A DNA stretch of 56,160 nucleotides from an uncultured Nocardioides sp. (GTDB lineage Bacteria > Actinomycetota > Actinomycetes > Propionibacteriales > Nocardioidaceae): assembly GCF_947489365.1 (NCBI RefSeq), contig NZ_CANLDB010000012.1:1-56160 (forward strand), in the 5' to 3' direction. How positions within the stretch are numbered: position 1 is the stretch's first letter; each line of letters opens with the position of its first letter. The position numbers and the translations under genes were made by a program. Positions 26,040 through 34,451 of this stretch are shown here, one piece after another. A model generated the notes under the pieces. The model was not told the DNA's origin, made no database searches, and was given only the letters and a program-made list of their open reading frames with translations.

Positions 26040-26850
26040 CGGCGGTCGCCGACCTTCCCGACGCACTCCCCCAGCGATCGGCCCTGTCGGGACCCCCACC
26101 GGGTTGCCCCGCCACCGGAGGTCGAGGTGCGAGCACGCGGGGAACGAGCGCGCGAGCCACGAGACCCCGCAAGAAGTACGCCGACCCAGACCCCCAGCGG
26201 TCGAGCCTGTCGAGACCCCCACCGGGTTGCACCGCCACCGGAGGTCGAGGTGCGAGCACGCGAGGGACGAGCGCGCGAGCCACGAGACCCCGTAAGGAGT
26301 ACGCCTGCCCGCACCCCCGGTGGTCGAGCTTGTCGAGACTCTCGCCGGGTTTCGAGGTTCCTCGCCTGGGCTCGTCACACCTCAACCACCGGACGGGCCC
26401 GGCAGCGCACCGAAGGTCGAGGTGCGAGCACGCGAGGAACGAGCGCGCGAGCCACGAGACCCCCCAGGTCATACCTCGGCCCGCACCACCGGTGGTCGAG
26501 CTTGTCGAGACCCTCGCCGGGTTTCGAGGCTCCTCGCCAAGGCTCGTCACACCTCAACCACCGGCCCCATTCGGAGGTCGAGGTGCGAGCACGCGAGGAA
26601 CGAGCGCGCTCGCCACGAGACCCGGTGAGACGTACGGCGGCCCGTACCCCCGGTGGTCGAGCTTGTCGAGACCTCCACCGGGATTCGAGGTCCCCCGCCA
26701 GGGCTCGTCACACCTCAACCACCGAGTGCCCGGCCCCGGTCCGGAGGTCGAGGTGCGAGCACGCGAGGAACGAGCGCGCGAGCCACGAGACCCCGCAAGC
26801 AGCACGACGCCCCGCACCGCCGGTGGTCGAGCCTGTCGAGACCCCTCCCA
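26040..26850. repeat. Array of palindromic repeats, subtype A
   Basis: The ~930-bp gap between the LacI gene (start 25990) and the DUF222 gene (start 26922) is filled by repeats. Five copies of a ~50-bp block opening GGAGGTCGAGGTGCGAGCA and closing GAGCCACGAGACC start near 26117, 26239, 26411, 26572 and 26742. They alternate with copies of a short palindrome GGTCGAGCTTGTCGAGACC (near 26198, 26322, 26492, 26654 and 26822, plus a decayed one near 26073). Three of the intervals also contain a reversed relative, TCGAGGTTCCTCGCC ... CTCGTCACACCTCAACCACC. Open reading frames crossing the array are by-products of its composition. Confidence 0.85.
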
Positions 26851-26886
26851 CCCGCCAGGCAGGCCGATCCGGGTGTGGACGAAACG

Positions 26887-26915
26887 TTGCTGTCGAACAT
26901 GTGTTCGACTACAAT
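26887..26915 (+). promoter_or_regulatory. SOS (LexA) box inside the DUF222 gene promoter
   Basis: TTGCTG (-35, 26887-26892) and TACAAT (-10, 26910-26915) are exactly 17 bp apart. The spacer contains TCGAACATGTGTTCGA at 26893-26908, which matches the mycobacterial SOS box TCGAAC-RNRY-GTTCGA at every position. The ATG lies 6 nt after the -10 hexamer, so the transcript is probably leaderless. LexA binding here would exclude polymerase. Confidence 0.85.
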
Positions 26916-26921
26916 CAGGGC

Positions 26922-28664
26922 ATGACCACCCCCACCACCACTGATGCTCCGGGGCACCTGCCCGGCGAGCCGGTGGTGCGCGAGTGGGAGATGTCGCCCA
27001 CCGACGAGGTCCTGTTCCGTGCCGAGGAGGCCGTCCGGCGGCGTCGGGAGGCCGAGCTCGACGAGCTCCTGGCCTGCCTGACGTGGTGCGACCGGTTCGC
27101 CTCCGACCCGCGCGAGGAACCCGGCTACGTCGCCACACCCGGTGAGGTGCTGGGTGGGGAGAAGCTGGTCGCGATCGCCGGCGAGGGGGCGCCGCTGGTG
27201 CGGGACCTGTCCCTGCTCGAGCTCGGTGTCGCCCTGTCGCGCCACCCCGTCGGGGTCCGCGCGATGGCCGCGGACGCCCTCGACCTGCGCCACCGGCTGC
27301 CCCGCACCTGGCGCCACGTCATGGACGGCCAGGCCGAGACCTGGGTGGCCCGCAAGGTCGCCTCGATCTCCCGCGCCGTGCCTGAGGCGGGGATGCCGGT
27401 CGTGGACGCCGCCGTCGCCGAGGCCATCACCGGCGTCTCACCGTCGCGGGTGCTGGAGATCGCCGAGGCCTCCGTGATCCTGGCCGACCCCGACGGACAC
27501 CGCGCCCGCGCTGCCGCCTCTCGGGCGAAGCGGTACGTCGGCCTCGGCCGCGCCGACGCCACCGGCATGCGCACCCTCATCGCCCGCCTCGCCACCGGCG
27601 ACGCCGTCTACGTCGCCGCGATGGTCGACCGCGTCGCCGACATCCTGACCGTCCAGCGTGCCGCGACCGGGTTGCCCGAGCAGACCCGCGACTGGCTGCG
27701 CGCCGAGGCCATGGGCTGGCTCGCCCGCCCCGCCGAGCTCATGGCGCTCTTGGTCGCGCACGGCGCGGATCCCGCCACCGTCGGCGAGGAGGACAACCCT
27801 CACCCGGTCGACGAGGACTGGATCACCCAGGAACGACGGACCGAGACCTCCCGCCGCGGCGGACCCGCACCCGAGACCGAGCCCGACCCGGGTCCCGAGC
27901 ACGACACCCTCGTCCCCGACGAGGTTCCCGACGACGCTCCGGTGGACATCAGCGCGGAACCCGACCACGACACGGAGGACGAGCCGGCCGAGGCCGCGGT
28001 TGCCTCGCCACTGGCCCTGACCGAAGACGTCCTCTCGCGCCTCAACAGCGCCGCCCTCACCCGTCTACGACCCAAGGCCACGCTCTACGTCCACCTCCAC
28101 GAATCAGCCCTCGACGGCACCACCGGCCGCGCCGGCGTCGCCCGCATCGAGGGCCACGGCCCCCTCGACACCACCCACCTCGCCACCCTGCTGCGGCGTC
28201 ACGACCTCACCGTCCAGCCCGTCATCGACAACCGCGAGACCCACGCCGTCGACGCCTACGAACACCCCGCCTGGATGCGAGAGCGGATCTTCCTCCGATC
28301 ACCCGCCGAGGCGTTCCCCCACGCCACCCGCAAGAGCAGACGGCTCGACCTCGACCACCCCGTCCCCTACCAACCGGGCGGGCCACCGGGACAGACCACC
28401 ACCGACTCCCAACCCCTGTCGAGGACAACGCACCGCGCCCGCACCCACCTCGGCTGGACCATCACGCCCACCCCCGCCGGCACCGTCTGGACCAGCCCCC
28501 ACGGACTCCACCGCCTCCTCGACACCCACGGCCGCACCCACCACCTCACCGACGGCGAAGCCACACTCCTGATCGACGGCCAGACCACGACCGACGCCCT
28601 CATCGACCGCGCCCTGCGCCGCCTGGTCGCCGGGGAGGACGACGACGCCCGACCCGACCGGTGA
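26922..28664 (+). CDS. DUF222 (13E12-type) protein with degenerate HNH region
   Basis: A 580-residue protein of the DUF222/13E12 repeat family, common in multiple copies in actinobacteria. The DUF222 part spans ~25-290 (LPRTWRHVMDGQAETWVARKVASISR ... RVLEIAEASVILADPDGHRAR). A Pro/Glu/Asp-rich linker (~300-370) follows. The C-terminal part retains LDLDHPVPYQPGGPPGQT, the HNH-like core, but lacks the two CxxC zinc pairs and the NLxPLCRxHHR ending found in the homolog at 48882-50249, so nuclease activity is doubtful. Its SOS-type promoter suggests DNA-damage induction; several M. tuberculosis 13E12 genes are known to be LexA-controlled. Biological role unknown. Confidence 0.85.
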   Translation: MTTPTTTDAPGHLPGEPVVREWEMSPTDEVLFRAEEAVRRRREAELDELLACLTWCDRFASDPREEPGYVATPGEVLGGEKLVAIAGEGAPLVRDLSLLELGVALSRHPVGVRAMAADALDLRHRLPRTWRHVMDGQAETWVARKVASISRAVPEAGMPVVDAAVAEAITGVSPSRVLEIAEASVILADPDGHRARAAASRAKRYVGLGRADATGMRTLIARLATGDAVYVAAMVDRVADILTVQRAATGLPEQTRDWLRAEAMGWLARPAELMALLVAHGADPATVGEEDNPHPVDEDWITQERRTETSRRGGPAPETEPDPGPEHDTLVPDEVPDDAPVDISAEPDHDTEDEPAEAAVASPLALTEDVLSRLNSAALTRLRPKATLYVHLHESALDGTTGRAGVARIEGHGPLDTTHLATLLRRHDLTVQPVIDNRETHAVDAYEHPAWMRERIFLRSPAEAFPHATRKSRRLDLDHPVPYQPGGPPGQTTTDSQPLSRTTHRARTHLGWTITPTPAGTVWTSPHGLHRLLDTHGRTHHLTDGEATLLIDGQTTTDALIDRALRRLVAGEDDDARPDR

Positions 28665-28698
28665 GGTCGAGCCGGGCGTCGGGGTCCGAGGCTTCGCG

Positions 28699-31494
28699 TC
28701 AGCGCGTCACGCGCACCTGCTCCGTGTCCCGGGAGGACGCCACCAGGCGGCTGCCGCCGTACGACGCCACCACCTCGGTGCGACCGGTCGGGGCCTGGGC
28801 CCCCACGGGGACCCGGACGACGGCGACGCCGTCACGCACCCGCACGGTGCGGGCCTTGGCTCCGACGCCGCGGACCCGGACGGTCACGGTCCCGTTCGCC
28901 GGGGCGCCGGTCGCCCGGACCCGCGTCCGGACGACGAGCTCGCGTCCCCGACGAACCTGCTCGGGGGCGTTCACCGCGGTGGTCGAGAGGGCCTTGAGCA
29001 CCCTCACGGTCGCGGAGCCCGACGACGCGGCGAGCTCCTCGGTGCCCTCGTACTCGACCTCGAGGTCGTAGGACCCCGGAGCGCCGAACCGGGCCGGCAG
29101 ACGCAGCGAGGCGGCGCCGTCCTCCCCGACACGGGCGCGGAGGGTGCGCGAGCCGACGGTGGCGGTGACCCGTCCCTCGGTGGCGCCGTCGACCTGCACG
29201 TCGACGGGGGTGGCGGTGCCGTAGCGCATCCGCACGTCCGGCACCTCGACCGAGGTCTCCCCCGGCTCGGTGTCGCCGTCGTCCGCGACGAAGGTCCAGC
29301 TCTCGACGTCGAACAGCTGCGGGCGCTCACCCTCCGCCGGCTCGTCCGTGGCGGCGTAGCGGAAGAAGACGTCCTGGGTCCCCGCGAGGGTGCCGGTCAG
29401 GTCGACCTCGACGTCGGTCCAGTCCTCACCCTCGCCGGCCGGCACGGTGGCCTGCCCGACGACCGCGCCGGTGTCCGACGCGTCGGGGGACGTGCTGACG
29501 GTGATCGTCCCGCCCGCCCTCGGCAGCACCCTGGCGGTCAGCGAGGAGTCGCCGTCCTGACCGAGGTCCGCGCCGGCGAGCGAGGTCCAGTCGCCGTCGT
29601 GGACGCTCGTGAGCACCGATCGCGGCGTGCCCTGCTCCCAGTCCGCGGAGCCGTCGAACCCCTGTCGGGTCCCGGCCTGCCAGGCGATCGTCTCGGCAAG
29701 CACCGGCTCGGCGTAGACGTCGAGCGGGGCGAGCTGCCCCGGCCCGGCGTAGGTGCCGGTGACGGGCTCGACCGAGCCGTCCTCGGCCAGGTCGACCGAG
29801 TCGATGTGAGCGTTGCGGTAGCCCGCCGCGGCGCCGTCCTGGATCGCCACGTCGAGCGTCGCCGCGTGGTAGGTCAGGTACCACTCGTCGTCGAAGGTGA
29901 AGAACGCGTGGTGGTTGTTGCCGCCCGTCCCGTTGCCGAAGAACCTGGCCTGGTTCGGGAAGGCGAGCTCGGGCTCGCTCCACGGGCCCAGCGGGCTGTC
30001 GGACTCCATGACGACGATGTCGCCGCGGCCGAACTCCCGTCCCTCGGTCGAGTCGAGGTTGTGCTCGAAGTTCGTGCAGTACGTGTAGTAGTAGGTGTCC
30101 CCGACCTTGTGGATGCCGGAGTCCTCGAAGATCGCGGGCGCGTCGATGAGCTGGACCTCGTCGGTCTCGCCGTCCTCGTCGTCGTCCGCGAGGCTGACCA
30201 TGTCGTCGCCGAGCTTCGCCATGCGGGCCGTGTTCGGGAAGTTCGACTCGCCCTGCGGCAGGCCGCCGCCGAAGTAGAGGTACGCCTCGCCGTCGTCGTC
30301 CACGAGGACGGCGGGGTCGAACAGCCAGACGGTGTCGTTGGCCTCCGGGTCGGAGTTGTCGCGGACGCCGGGGGTGTCGAAGCCGACCAGCGACCGGTCC
30401 AGCGGCGAGGTGAACGGCCCGGTGGGCGACTCGCCCTGCAGCACCCAGATGCCCCCGGCGCTGTTGGCGAAGTAGAGGAAGAACTCGTCCTCGCCGTCAC
30501 CGTCGACGTCCTTGGCGGCCGCGGCCGGTGCCCACGAGTTGCCCGGCGCACCCTCGGCCTCGGCGGTGATGCCGTCGGGCCCGGCGGCGTTGATGGCGCC
30601 GTGGTTGGTCCAGTTCATCATGTCGGCGCTCGACCAGACGTTGATCTGGTTGATGCGGCCGTAGTTGTTGGACTCGCCGTTCTGGAGGTGGTCGACCCAC
30701 TCCTGCGTGTCGTTCGTCGTGTAGACGTAGACCCGACCGTCGACCTCCATGGCCCAGGGGTCGGCGCCGAAGTTCTGGGTCACCAGCGGGTTGCCGCGCC
30801 GCGTCTCCGCGTCGGTCCCGGGGGTCTTCGCGAACGCGCCGAAGCTGCCGGGCGCGGTGTTGTCGTTGCGCTCGAGCGGGTCGGCGACCGGCTCCGGCTC
30901 GCTGCCGTCACCGTCGGTGGTCTGCACGAAGGAGACGTCGTCGAGGTAGAAGGACGAGGGGTAGGCGCCCTCGGCCACGCCGAAGTCGTTCTCGACGTAG
31001 AACTGGTAGCCCGAGAGGTCACGCCCGCTCGGGACGGTGATCTCGCCGGTCACCTCGGTCCACGCGTCGCGCGTCACCTGGCCGGAGACGAGGTTGACGT
31101 ACTGCGAGCCGCCCTGGGCCGAGCCGTAGTCGGCGGTGCCGTTGAAGCGGATCGGCGACGTGGCGTCGGCGTCCGCGAACTTCACCTGGAACGAGATCTC
31201 GTACGACGCCCCCGCCTCGACGGGCAGCGACACGATCGCGCCGCTGACCGAGCTCGGGCGCCCGGAGACCAGCAGGCTGGACGACCCGGTGGCCGCCTCG
31301 TCGGTGGTGCGGGCGACCTGCGCTCCGCCGCGGCCCGCCCAGGGCGACACCGCCTCCTCGAAGTCCCCGTTGACGACGAGGTCGTCGCCCGGGTCCGCCA
31401 TCGCGGTGAGCGGGGCCGTCGTGACCGCGAGCGTGAGCCCCGCCGCCGTCGCCGTCGTCGCGGCGACCAGCCGCGACCATCTGATGTGACTCAT
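28699..31494 (-). CDS. Secreted GH43 arabinofuranosidase/arabinoxylanase with CBMs
   Basis: A 931-residue exported enzyme. In order: Sec signal (1-~33); CBM4/9-like carbohydrate-binding domain (~36-192, LVVNGDFEEAVSPW ... SFYLDDVSF); GH43 five-bladed propeller (~212-550); CBM6-like domain (~555-710); and two Ig-like repeats (~715-931). Catalytic residues are D245 (FGADPWAM, base), D393 (WLFDPAVL, pKa modulator) and E457 (IFEDSGIHK, acid); NNHHAFFTF supplies the metal-binding His. The propeller most resembles XynD-type arabinoxylan arabinofuranohydrolases. It would free L-arabinose from arabinoxylan or arabinan outside the cell for the importer 5 kb away. ATG at 31494 follows GGAGAGG. Confidence 0.9.
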   Translation of the reverse strand: MSHIRWSRLVAATTATAAGLTLAVTTAPLTAMADPGDDLVVNGDFEEAVSPWAGRGGAQVARTTDEAATGSSSLLVSGRPSSVSGAIVSLPVEAGASYEISFQVKFADADATSPIRFNGTADYGSAQGGSQYVNLVSGQVTRDAWTEVTGEITVPSGRDLSGYQFYVENDFGVAEGAYPSSFYLDDVSFVQTTDGDGSEPEPVADPLERNDNTAPGSFGAFAKTPGTDAETRRGNPLVTQNFGADPWAMEVDGRVYVYTTNDTQEWVDHLQNGESNNYGRINQINVWSSADMMNWTNHGAINAAGPDGITAEAEGAPGNSWAPAAAAKDVDGDGEDEFFLYFANSAGGIWVLQGESPTGPFTSPLDRSLVGFDTPGVRDNSDPEANDTVWLFDPAVLVDDDGEAYLYFGGGLPQGESNFPNTARMAKLGDDMVSLADDDEDGETDEVQLIDAPAIFEDSGIHKVGDTYYYTYCTNFEHNLDSTEGREFGRGDIVVMESDSPLGPWSEPELAFPNQARFFGNGTGGNNHHAFFTFDDEWYLTYHAATLDVAIQDGAAAGYRNAHIDSVDLAEDGSVEPVTGTYAGPGQLAPLDVYAEPVLAETIAWQAGTRQGFDGSADWEQGTPRSVLTSVHDGDWTSLAGADLGQDGDSSLTARVLPRAGGTITVSTSPDASDTGAVVGQATVPAGEGEDWTDVEVDLTGTLAGTQDVFFRYAATDEPAEGERPQLFDVESWTFVADDGDTEPGETSVEVPDVRMRYGTATPVDVQVDGATEGRVTATVGSRTLRARVGEDGAASLRLPARFGAPGSYDLEVEYEGTEELAASSGSATVRVLKALSTTAVNAPEQVRRGRELVVRTRVRATGAPANGTVTVRVRGVGAKARTVRVRDGVAVVRVPVGAQAPTGRTEVVASYGGSRLVASSRDTEQVRVTR

Positions 31495-31565
31495 GGTTCT
31501 GCCTCTCCGAGATGGTGGCGCCCGTGCCGCCTCGACGGCGACTGTGACGGGGGCCACAGACAGAG

Positions 31566-31592
31566 TGTTAGCGCTAACAGCGCGGGCGTCAA
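31566..31592 (-). promoter_or_regulatory. Perfect LacI-type operator and -35 element of the GH43 gene
   Basis: TGTTAGCGCTAACA at 31566-31579 is a perfect 14-bp palindrome of LacI/GalR type. On the minus strand TTGACG (31592-31587) lies 7 nt before it, almost the same layout as in the importer promoter (TTGACC, 8 nt, TGTTAGCG). The site is about 72 bp upstream of the GH43 start codon. Confidence 0.8.
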
Positions 31593-31659
31593 GGACCTCG
31601 CATGCCTGCGTTCCGACGCCTCCCCCCGCGCCGCGTCCCGCGCTGCGAGGATGCCGTGC

Positions 31660-32547
31660 GTGGTCGACGTCCGCCTGGTGCCCCTGTCCGCGGCCGACCT
31701 CGCCGCCTGGCGTGACCAGAGCGAGGCTGCCGGCAGCCCCCTGCCCGTGCCGGAGCCCGGTGACGGGTACGACGCCCGCGAGGTGGTCGTCGACGACGTG
31801 GCGGTCGGCGGGGTCGTGCTCACCACCGCGCCCGACGGGCTCCTCGTACGGTGCTCGATCCGGGAGCTGCAGACCACCCTGTCCCCCGACGACGGGCCGC
31901 GGTGGGCCGCGGTGGTCGCCGCCCTCGAGGCCTGCGCACGTGAGCTCGGCGCGGACACGATGGTCACCTCGATCGCGCCCGACCTCGTGCCGCCGTTCCG
32001 CGACGCGGGATTCGGGGCGACCATGACCACGCACGGCAAGGAGCTCGAGCCGGACTCGCCGCTGGAGCTGCAGGAGGACCAGCGGGTCGCCGTCCGGCCC
32101 ATGACCCCGGCGGAACGGACCGCGTTCGTGACGGAGGCGCAGGTGTTCCTGCGGTCGGGCATGGACCGCGCCGGGGTGGCGGGCGCCGACGCCACGCTCG
32201 CCGGCCTCGACGGCCGGCTCGCCGCCCTGGCCGAGGACCCGCCGCCGACCGACGAGCTCCTGATGGTCGGCACCGTCGACGGCACCCCGGTCGGGCGGGC
32301 CTGGGCGACCCTGCGACGCGCCGACGACGGCACCCTCGACTTCCTCGGCAACACCCTGGACCTCTTCCCCGAGCACCGGGGGCAGGGTCTGACGAAGTCG
32401 TTCCTCGGCGCGCTGCGTCGCCACGTCCACGAGATCGGCGTGCGCGCCGTGACCCTCAACGTCTACGGCCACGACGCAGGCGCCCGCCGGACCTTCCTCG
32501 ACAACGGGGCCGGGATCGGCCGGGTCCTGCTCCGCAAGGACCTCTGA
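31660..32547 (+). CDS. GNAT family acetyltransferase (tandem-domain type)
   Basis: A 295-residue protein with two GNAT-like halves. The N-terminal half (~1-140) is divergent, while the C-terminal half carries the acetyl-CoA loop EHRGQGLTKSFLGALRR and the NVYGHDAGARRTFLDNGA closing segment. Double-GNAT proteins in actinobacteria include mycothiol synthase (MshD) and antibiotic or amine acetyltransferases, but this protein lacks features that would place it. GTG at 31660 is preferred because GAGG lies 9 nt upstream; for the ATG at 31651 that site would abut the codon. It is divergent from the GH43 gene. Confidence 0.8.
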   Translation: MVDVRLVPLSAADLAAWRDQSEAAGSPLPVPEPGDGYDAREVVVDDVAVGGVVLTTAPDGLLVRCSIRELQTTLSPDDGPRWAAVVAALEACARELGADTMVTSIAPDLVPPFRDAGFGATMTTHGKELEPDSPLELQEDQRVAVRPMTPAERTAFVTEAQVFLRSGMDRAGVAGADATLAGLDGRLAALAEDPPPTDELLMVGTVDGTPVGRAWATLRRADDGTLDFLGNTLDLFPEHRGQGLTKSFLGALRRHVHEIGVRAVTLNVYGHDAGARRTFLDNGAGIGRVLLRKDL

Positions 32548-32569
32548 GGGTCCTCGCGGGCGGATCGGG

Positions 32570-34303
32570 CTACGGCACGAAGAAGTGCTGGTAGTCGGCG
32601 AACGAGTCGCCCCACTCCCAGCCGACGCGCTCGAACGCGCGGACGACGACGTCGTCGTCACGGACCAGGCCCTTGACGTACGGCGCCCCCGGCGAGCGGT
32701 CCGCGTCAGCGAACCGACGCCCCGCCGGCGGGACGATCCCGTCGGGCATCACGTACGGGTTCTGGATCGGGTTCAGGTCGATCGCGCGACCGTAGGCGTG
32801 GTCGGACAACGAGTCGGAGCCCGCCACCGTGCGGCAGTTGTACGCCGAGCTGTTGTTGGCCGCCATCGACCGGTCGTCGTCGGCGCCGTACTCGTCGACG
32901 AGCCGCATCCGCGCGATCGGCCACCGCGCGCGGTAGAGGTCCCGGAAGACGTCGACCACGTCGTCGGCGACCTCCACCGCGACCACGAGCTCGCCCATCC
33001 GCTGCCCGCCCTCGAAGTCCTCGTGGCGGACCCGCACGTAGCGCAGGTCGGCCAGGTCCACCGGGCAGGCCGCCGGGTCGTGGCTGCTCGTCATCCGCGC
33101 CCGGACGCCGGCGTCGATCCGCTGCACCCGGGCGGCGTACGCCGGGCGGTCCGCCGGCTGCTCCTCGGGCTGCTCCTCCGGCTCGGCACCGGGTGCCCCG
33201 GGGGCGGCCTCGAGGCCGGCGCAGCCACGCCGCGCGGCCCAGGTCTCGAGCGCCGCCTCGCGGGCGCCGCCCGCCAGCGGCTGCGCGGGACCACCCGCGA
33301 GCGGGATGCGGGCCGGCAGCCAGTCCTCGTCGACGACCTCGTCGCCCGCCACCCGCAGCCGCAGGACGCCGGACTCGGGGACACGGCCGTGGTACCAGGC
33401 GAAGTTGCCGAGCCCGTAGTTCACGTAGGCGCCGTCGAGGACGCCGGAGCCCTGCAGGCGGTGGGCGTGGGAGCCGACGATGACGTCCGCCCCGGCGTCG
33501 GCCAGCGTCCGCGCGAGGTAGGCCTGGCGGTCGGTGGGGCAGGTGCTGCTCTCCGCGCCCCAGTGCAGGTAGACGACGACGAGGTCCTGGGTCGCCTCGG
33601 CCTCACGGACGGCGCGCACGAGGTTGCGGGGCGGGGTCGCGCGGGCGGAGGCGATGCCCGGCCCGCCCTCGCCGGAGGCCCAGATCGGGTCGGCGCTCTC
33701 ACGCATGGCGGCGTCGGCCGCGAGCACGGCCACGTCGGTGCCCTTGATGGTCGTCCGGAAGCCGCCGAACGCCTGCGCCCGGTCGTGGCCCACGCCCACC
33801 ACGGCCACGGGCGCGTCCTCGGCGATCTCGAGGCTCTCGCGGACACCCTCGACCCCGTAGTCGGCGCCGTGGTTGTTGGCGACGGTGACGACGTCGACCC
33901 CCGAGCGGGCCAGCAGGTCCAGCGCAGAGGGCGGGCTACGGAACCAGTACCGCAGCGAGGGGTCCTCGAGCTCCTTGTCGGTGGGCGCGCCCCCGCCGGC
34001 GGTCAGCGCGCTCTCGAGGTTCACCATCGCCAGGTCCGCCCCGCGCAGGGCCTGCGAGACCCGCCCGAGCGTCGAGGAGCCGTCGGCCGGCCGGTCCGCG
34101 AGGCTGCCCTCGAAGTGGACGTCGCCACCGAAGGCCAGGGTCAGCCGCTGTCCCCCGCCGTCCTCGCTGCGGCTGACGGCGTCCTCGTCACGGGCGGCGG
34201 CGCGATCGGCGTCGTCAGTGTCGCGGGCGGCGTTCTCCGTGGAGCAGCCGACGAGCAGGAGGGAGGCCAGCAGGACAGCCGCTCCCCGACGCCTTCCCCG
34301 CAT
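32570..34303 (-). CDS. Lipoprotein fusing CapA-type phosphoesterase and M15 peptidase
   Basis: A 577-residue lipoprotein with lipobox LLVGC at residue ~20. Residues ~52-310 form a CapA/PgsA-like metallophosphatase domain (LAFGGDVHFEGSL, MVNLESALT, TVANNHGADYG, VVYLHWGAE, GSHAHRLQG, NYGLGNFAWY). A linker of Pro/Glu/Gln (EPEEQPEEQP) leads to a C-terminal peptidase M15 domain (~390-577) with zinc ligands H and D in SDHAYGRAIDLN and H in YQHFF, plus the WEWGDSFADYQHFF ending typical of L-alanyl-D-glutamate or D-Ala-D-Ala peptidases. Both parts look intact. It is likely anchored outside the membrane and acts on cell-wall peptides. Domain fusion is unusual. A DasR-type site precedes it. Confidence 0.88.
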   Translation of the reverse strand: MRGRRRGAAVLLASLLLVGCSTENAARDTDDADRAAARDEDAVSRSEDGGGQRLTLAFGGDVHFEGSLADRPADGSSTLGRVSQALRGADLAMVNLESALTAGGGAPTDKELEDPSLRYWFRSPPSALDLLARSGVDVVTVANNHGADYGVEGVRESLEIAEDAPVAVVGVGHDRAQAFGGFRTTIKGTDVAVLAADAAMRESADPIWASGEGGPGIASARATPPRNLVRAVREAEATQDLVVVYLHWGAESSTCPTDRQAYLARTLADAGADVIVGSHAHRLQGSGVLDGAYVNYGLGNFAWYHGRVPESGVLRLRVAGDEVVDEDWLPARIPLAGGPAQPLAGGAREAALETWAARRGCAGLEAAPGAPGAEPEEQPEEQPADRPAYAARVQRIDAGVRARMTSSHDPAACPVDLADLRYVRVRHEDFEGGQRMGELVVAVEVADDVVDVFRDLYRARWPIARMRLVDEYGADDDRSMAANNSSAYNCRTVAGSDSLSDHAYGRAIDLNPIQNPYVMPDGIVPPAGRRFADADRSPGAPYVKGLVRDDDVVVRAFERVGWEWGDSFADYQHFFVP

Positions 34304-34359
34304 GTGTGGCCCCCGTCGATCGTCTGTGGACAGGATGCCGGGGCGCACCAAGCAGGGCA

Positions 34360-34375
34360 CTGGTCTAGACCGGTC
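34360..34375. promoter_or_regulatory. DasR (dre)-like operator
   Basis: ACTGGTCTAGACCGGT matches the Streptomyces DasR responsive element ACTGGTCTAGACCAGT in 15 of 16 positions and contains the perfect palindrome GGTCTAGACC. It lies 57 bp upstream of the CapA-M15 start and 77 bp upstream of the divergent small secreted gene, so it could control either or both. DasR is a GntR-family sensor of N-acetylglucosamine metabolism; its gene is not in this window. Confidence 0.6.
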
Positions 34376-34451
34376 CTGGCGCCGGTCGGGGCAGCGCCCC
34401 ATGATGTGCGCGCCGGCGACTGCCGGAGATCGACGAGCGCCAGGAGCACCC

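Noticed and set aside
26040..26850. Insertion sequence
   Set aside because: No transposase frame, no target-site duplication and no terminal repeats enclosing a gene; the region is a string of short palindromic repeats.
25991..26921. Protein-coding extension of the DUF222 gene upstream into the repeat array
   Set aside because: The frame is open only because of the repeats; promoter, SOS box and leaderless start place the real ATG at 26922.
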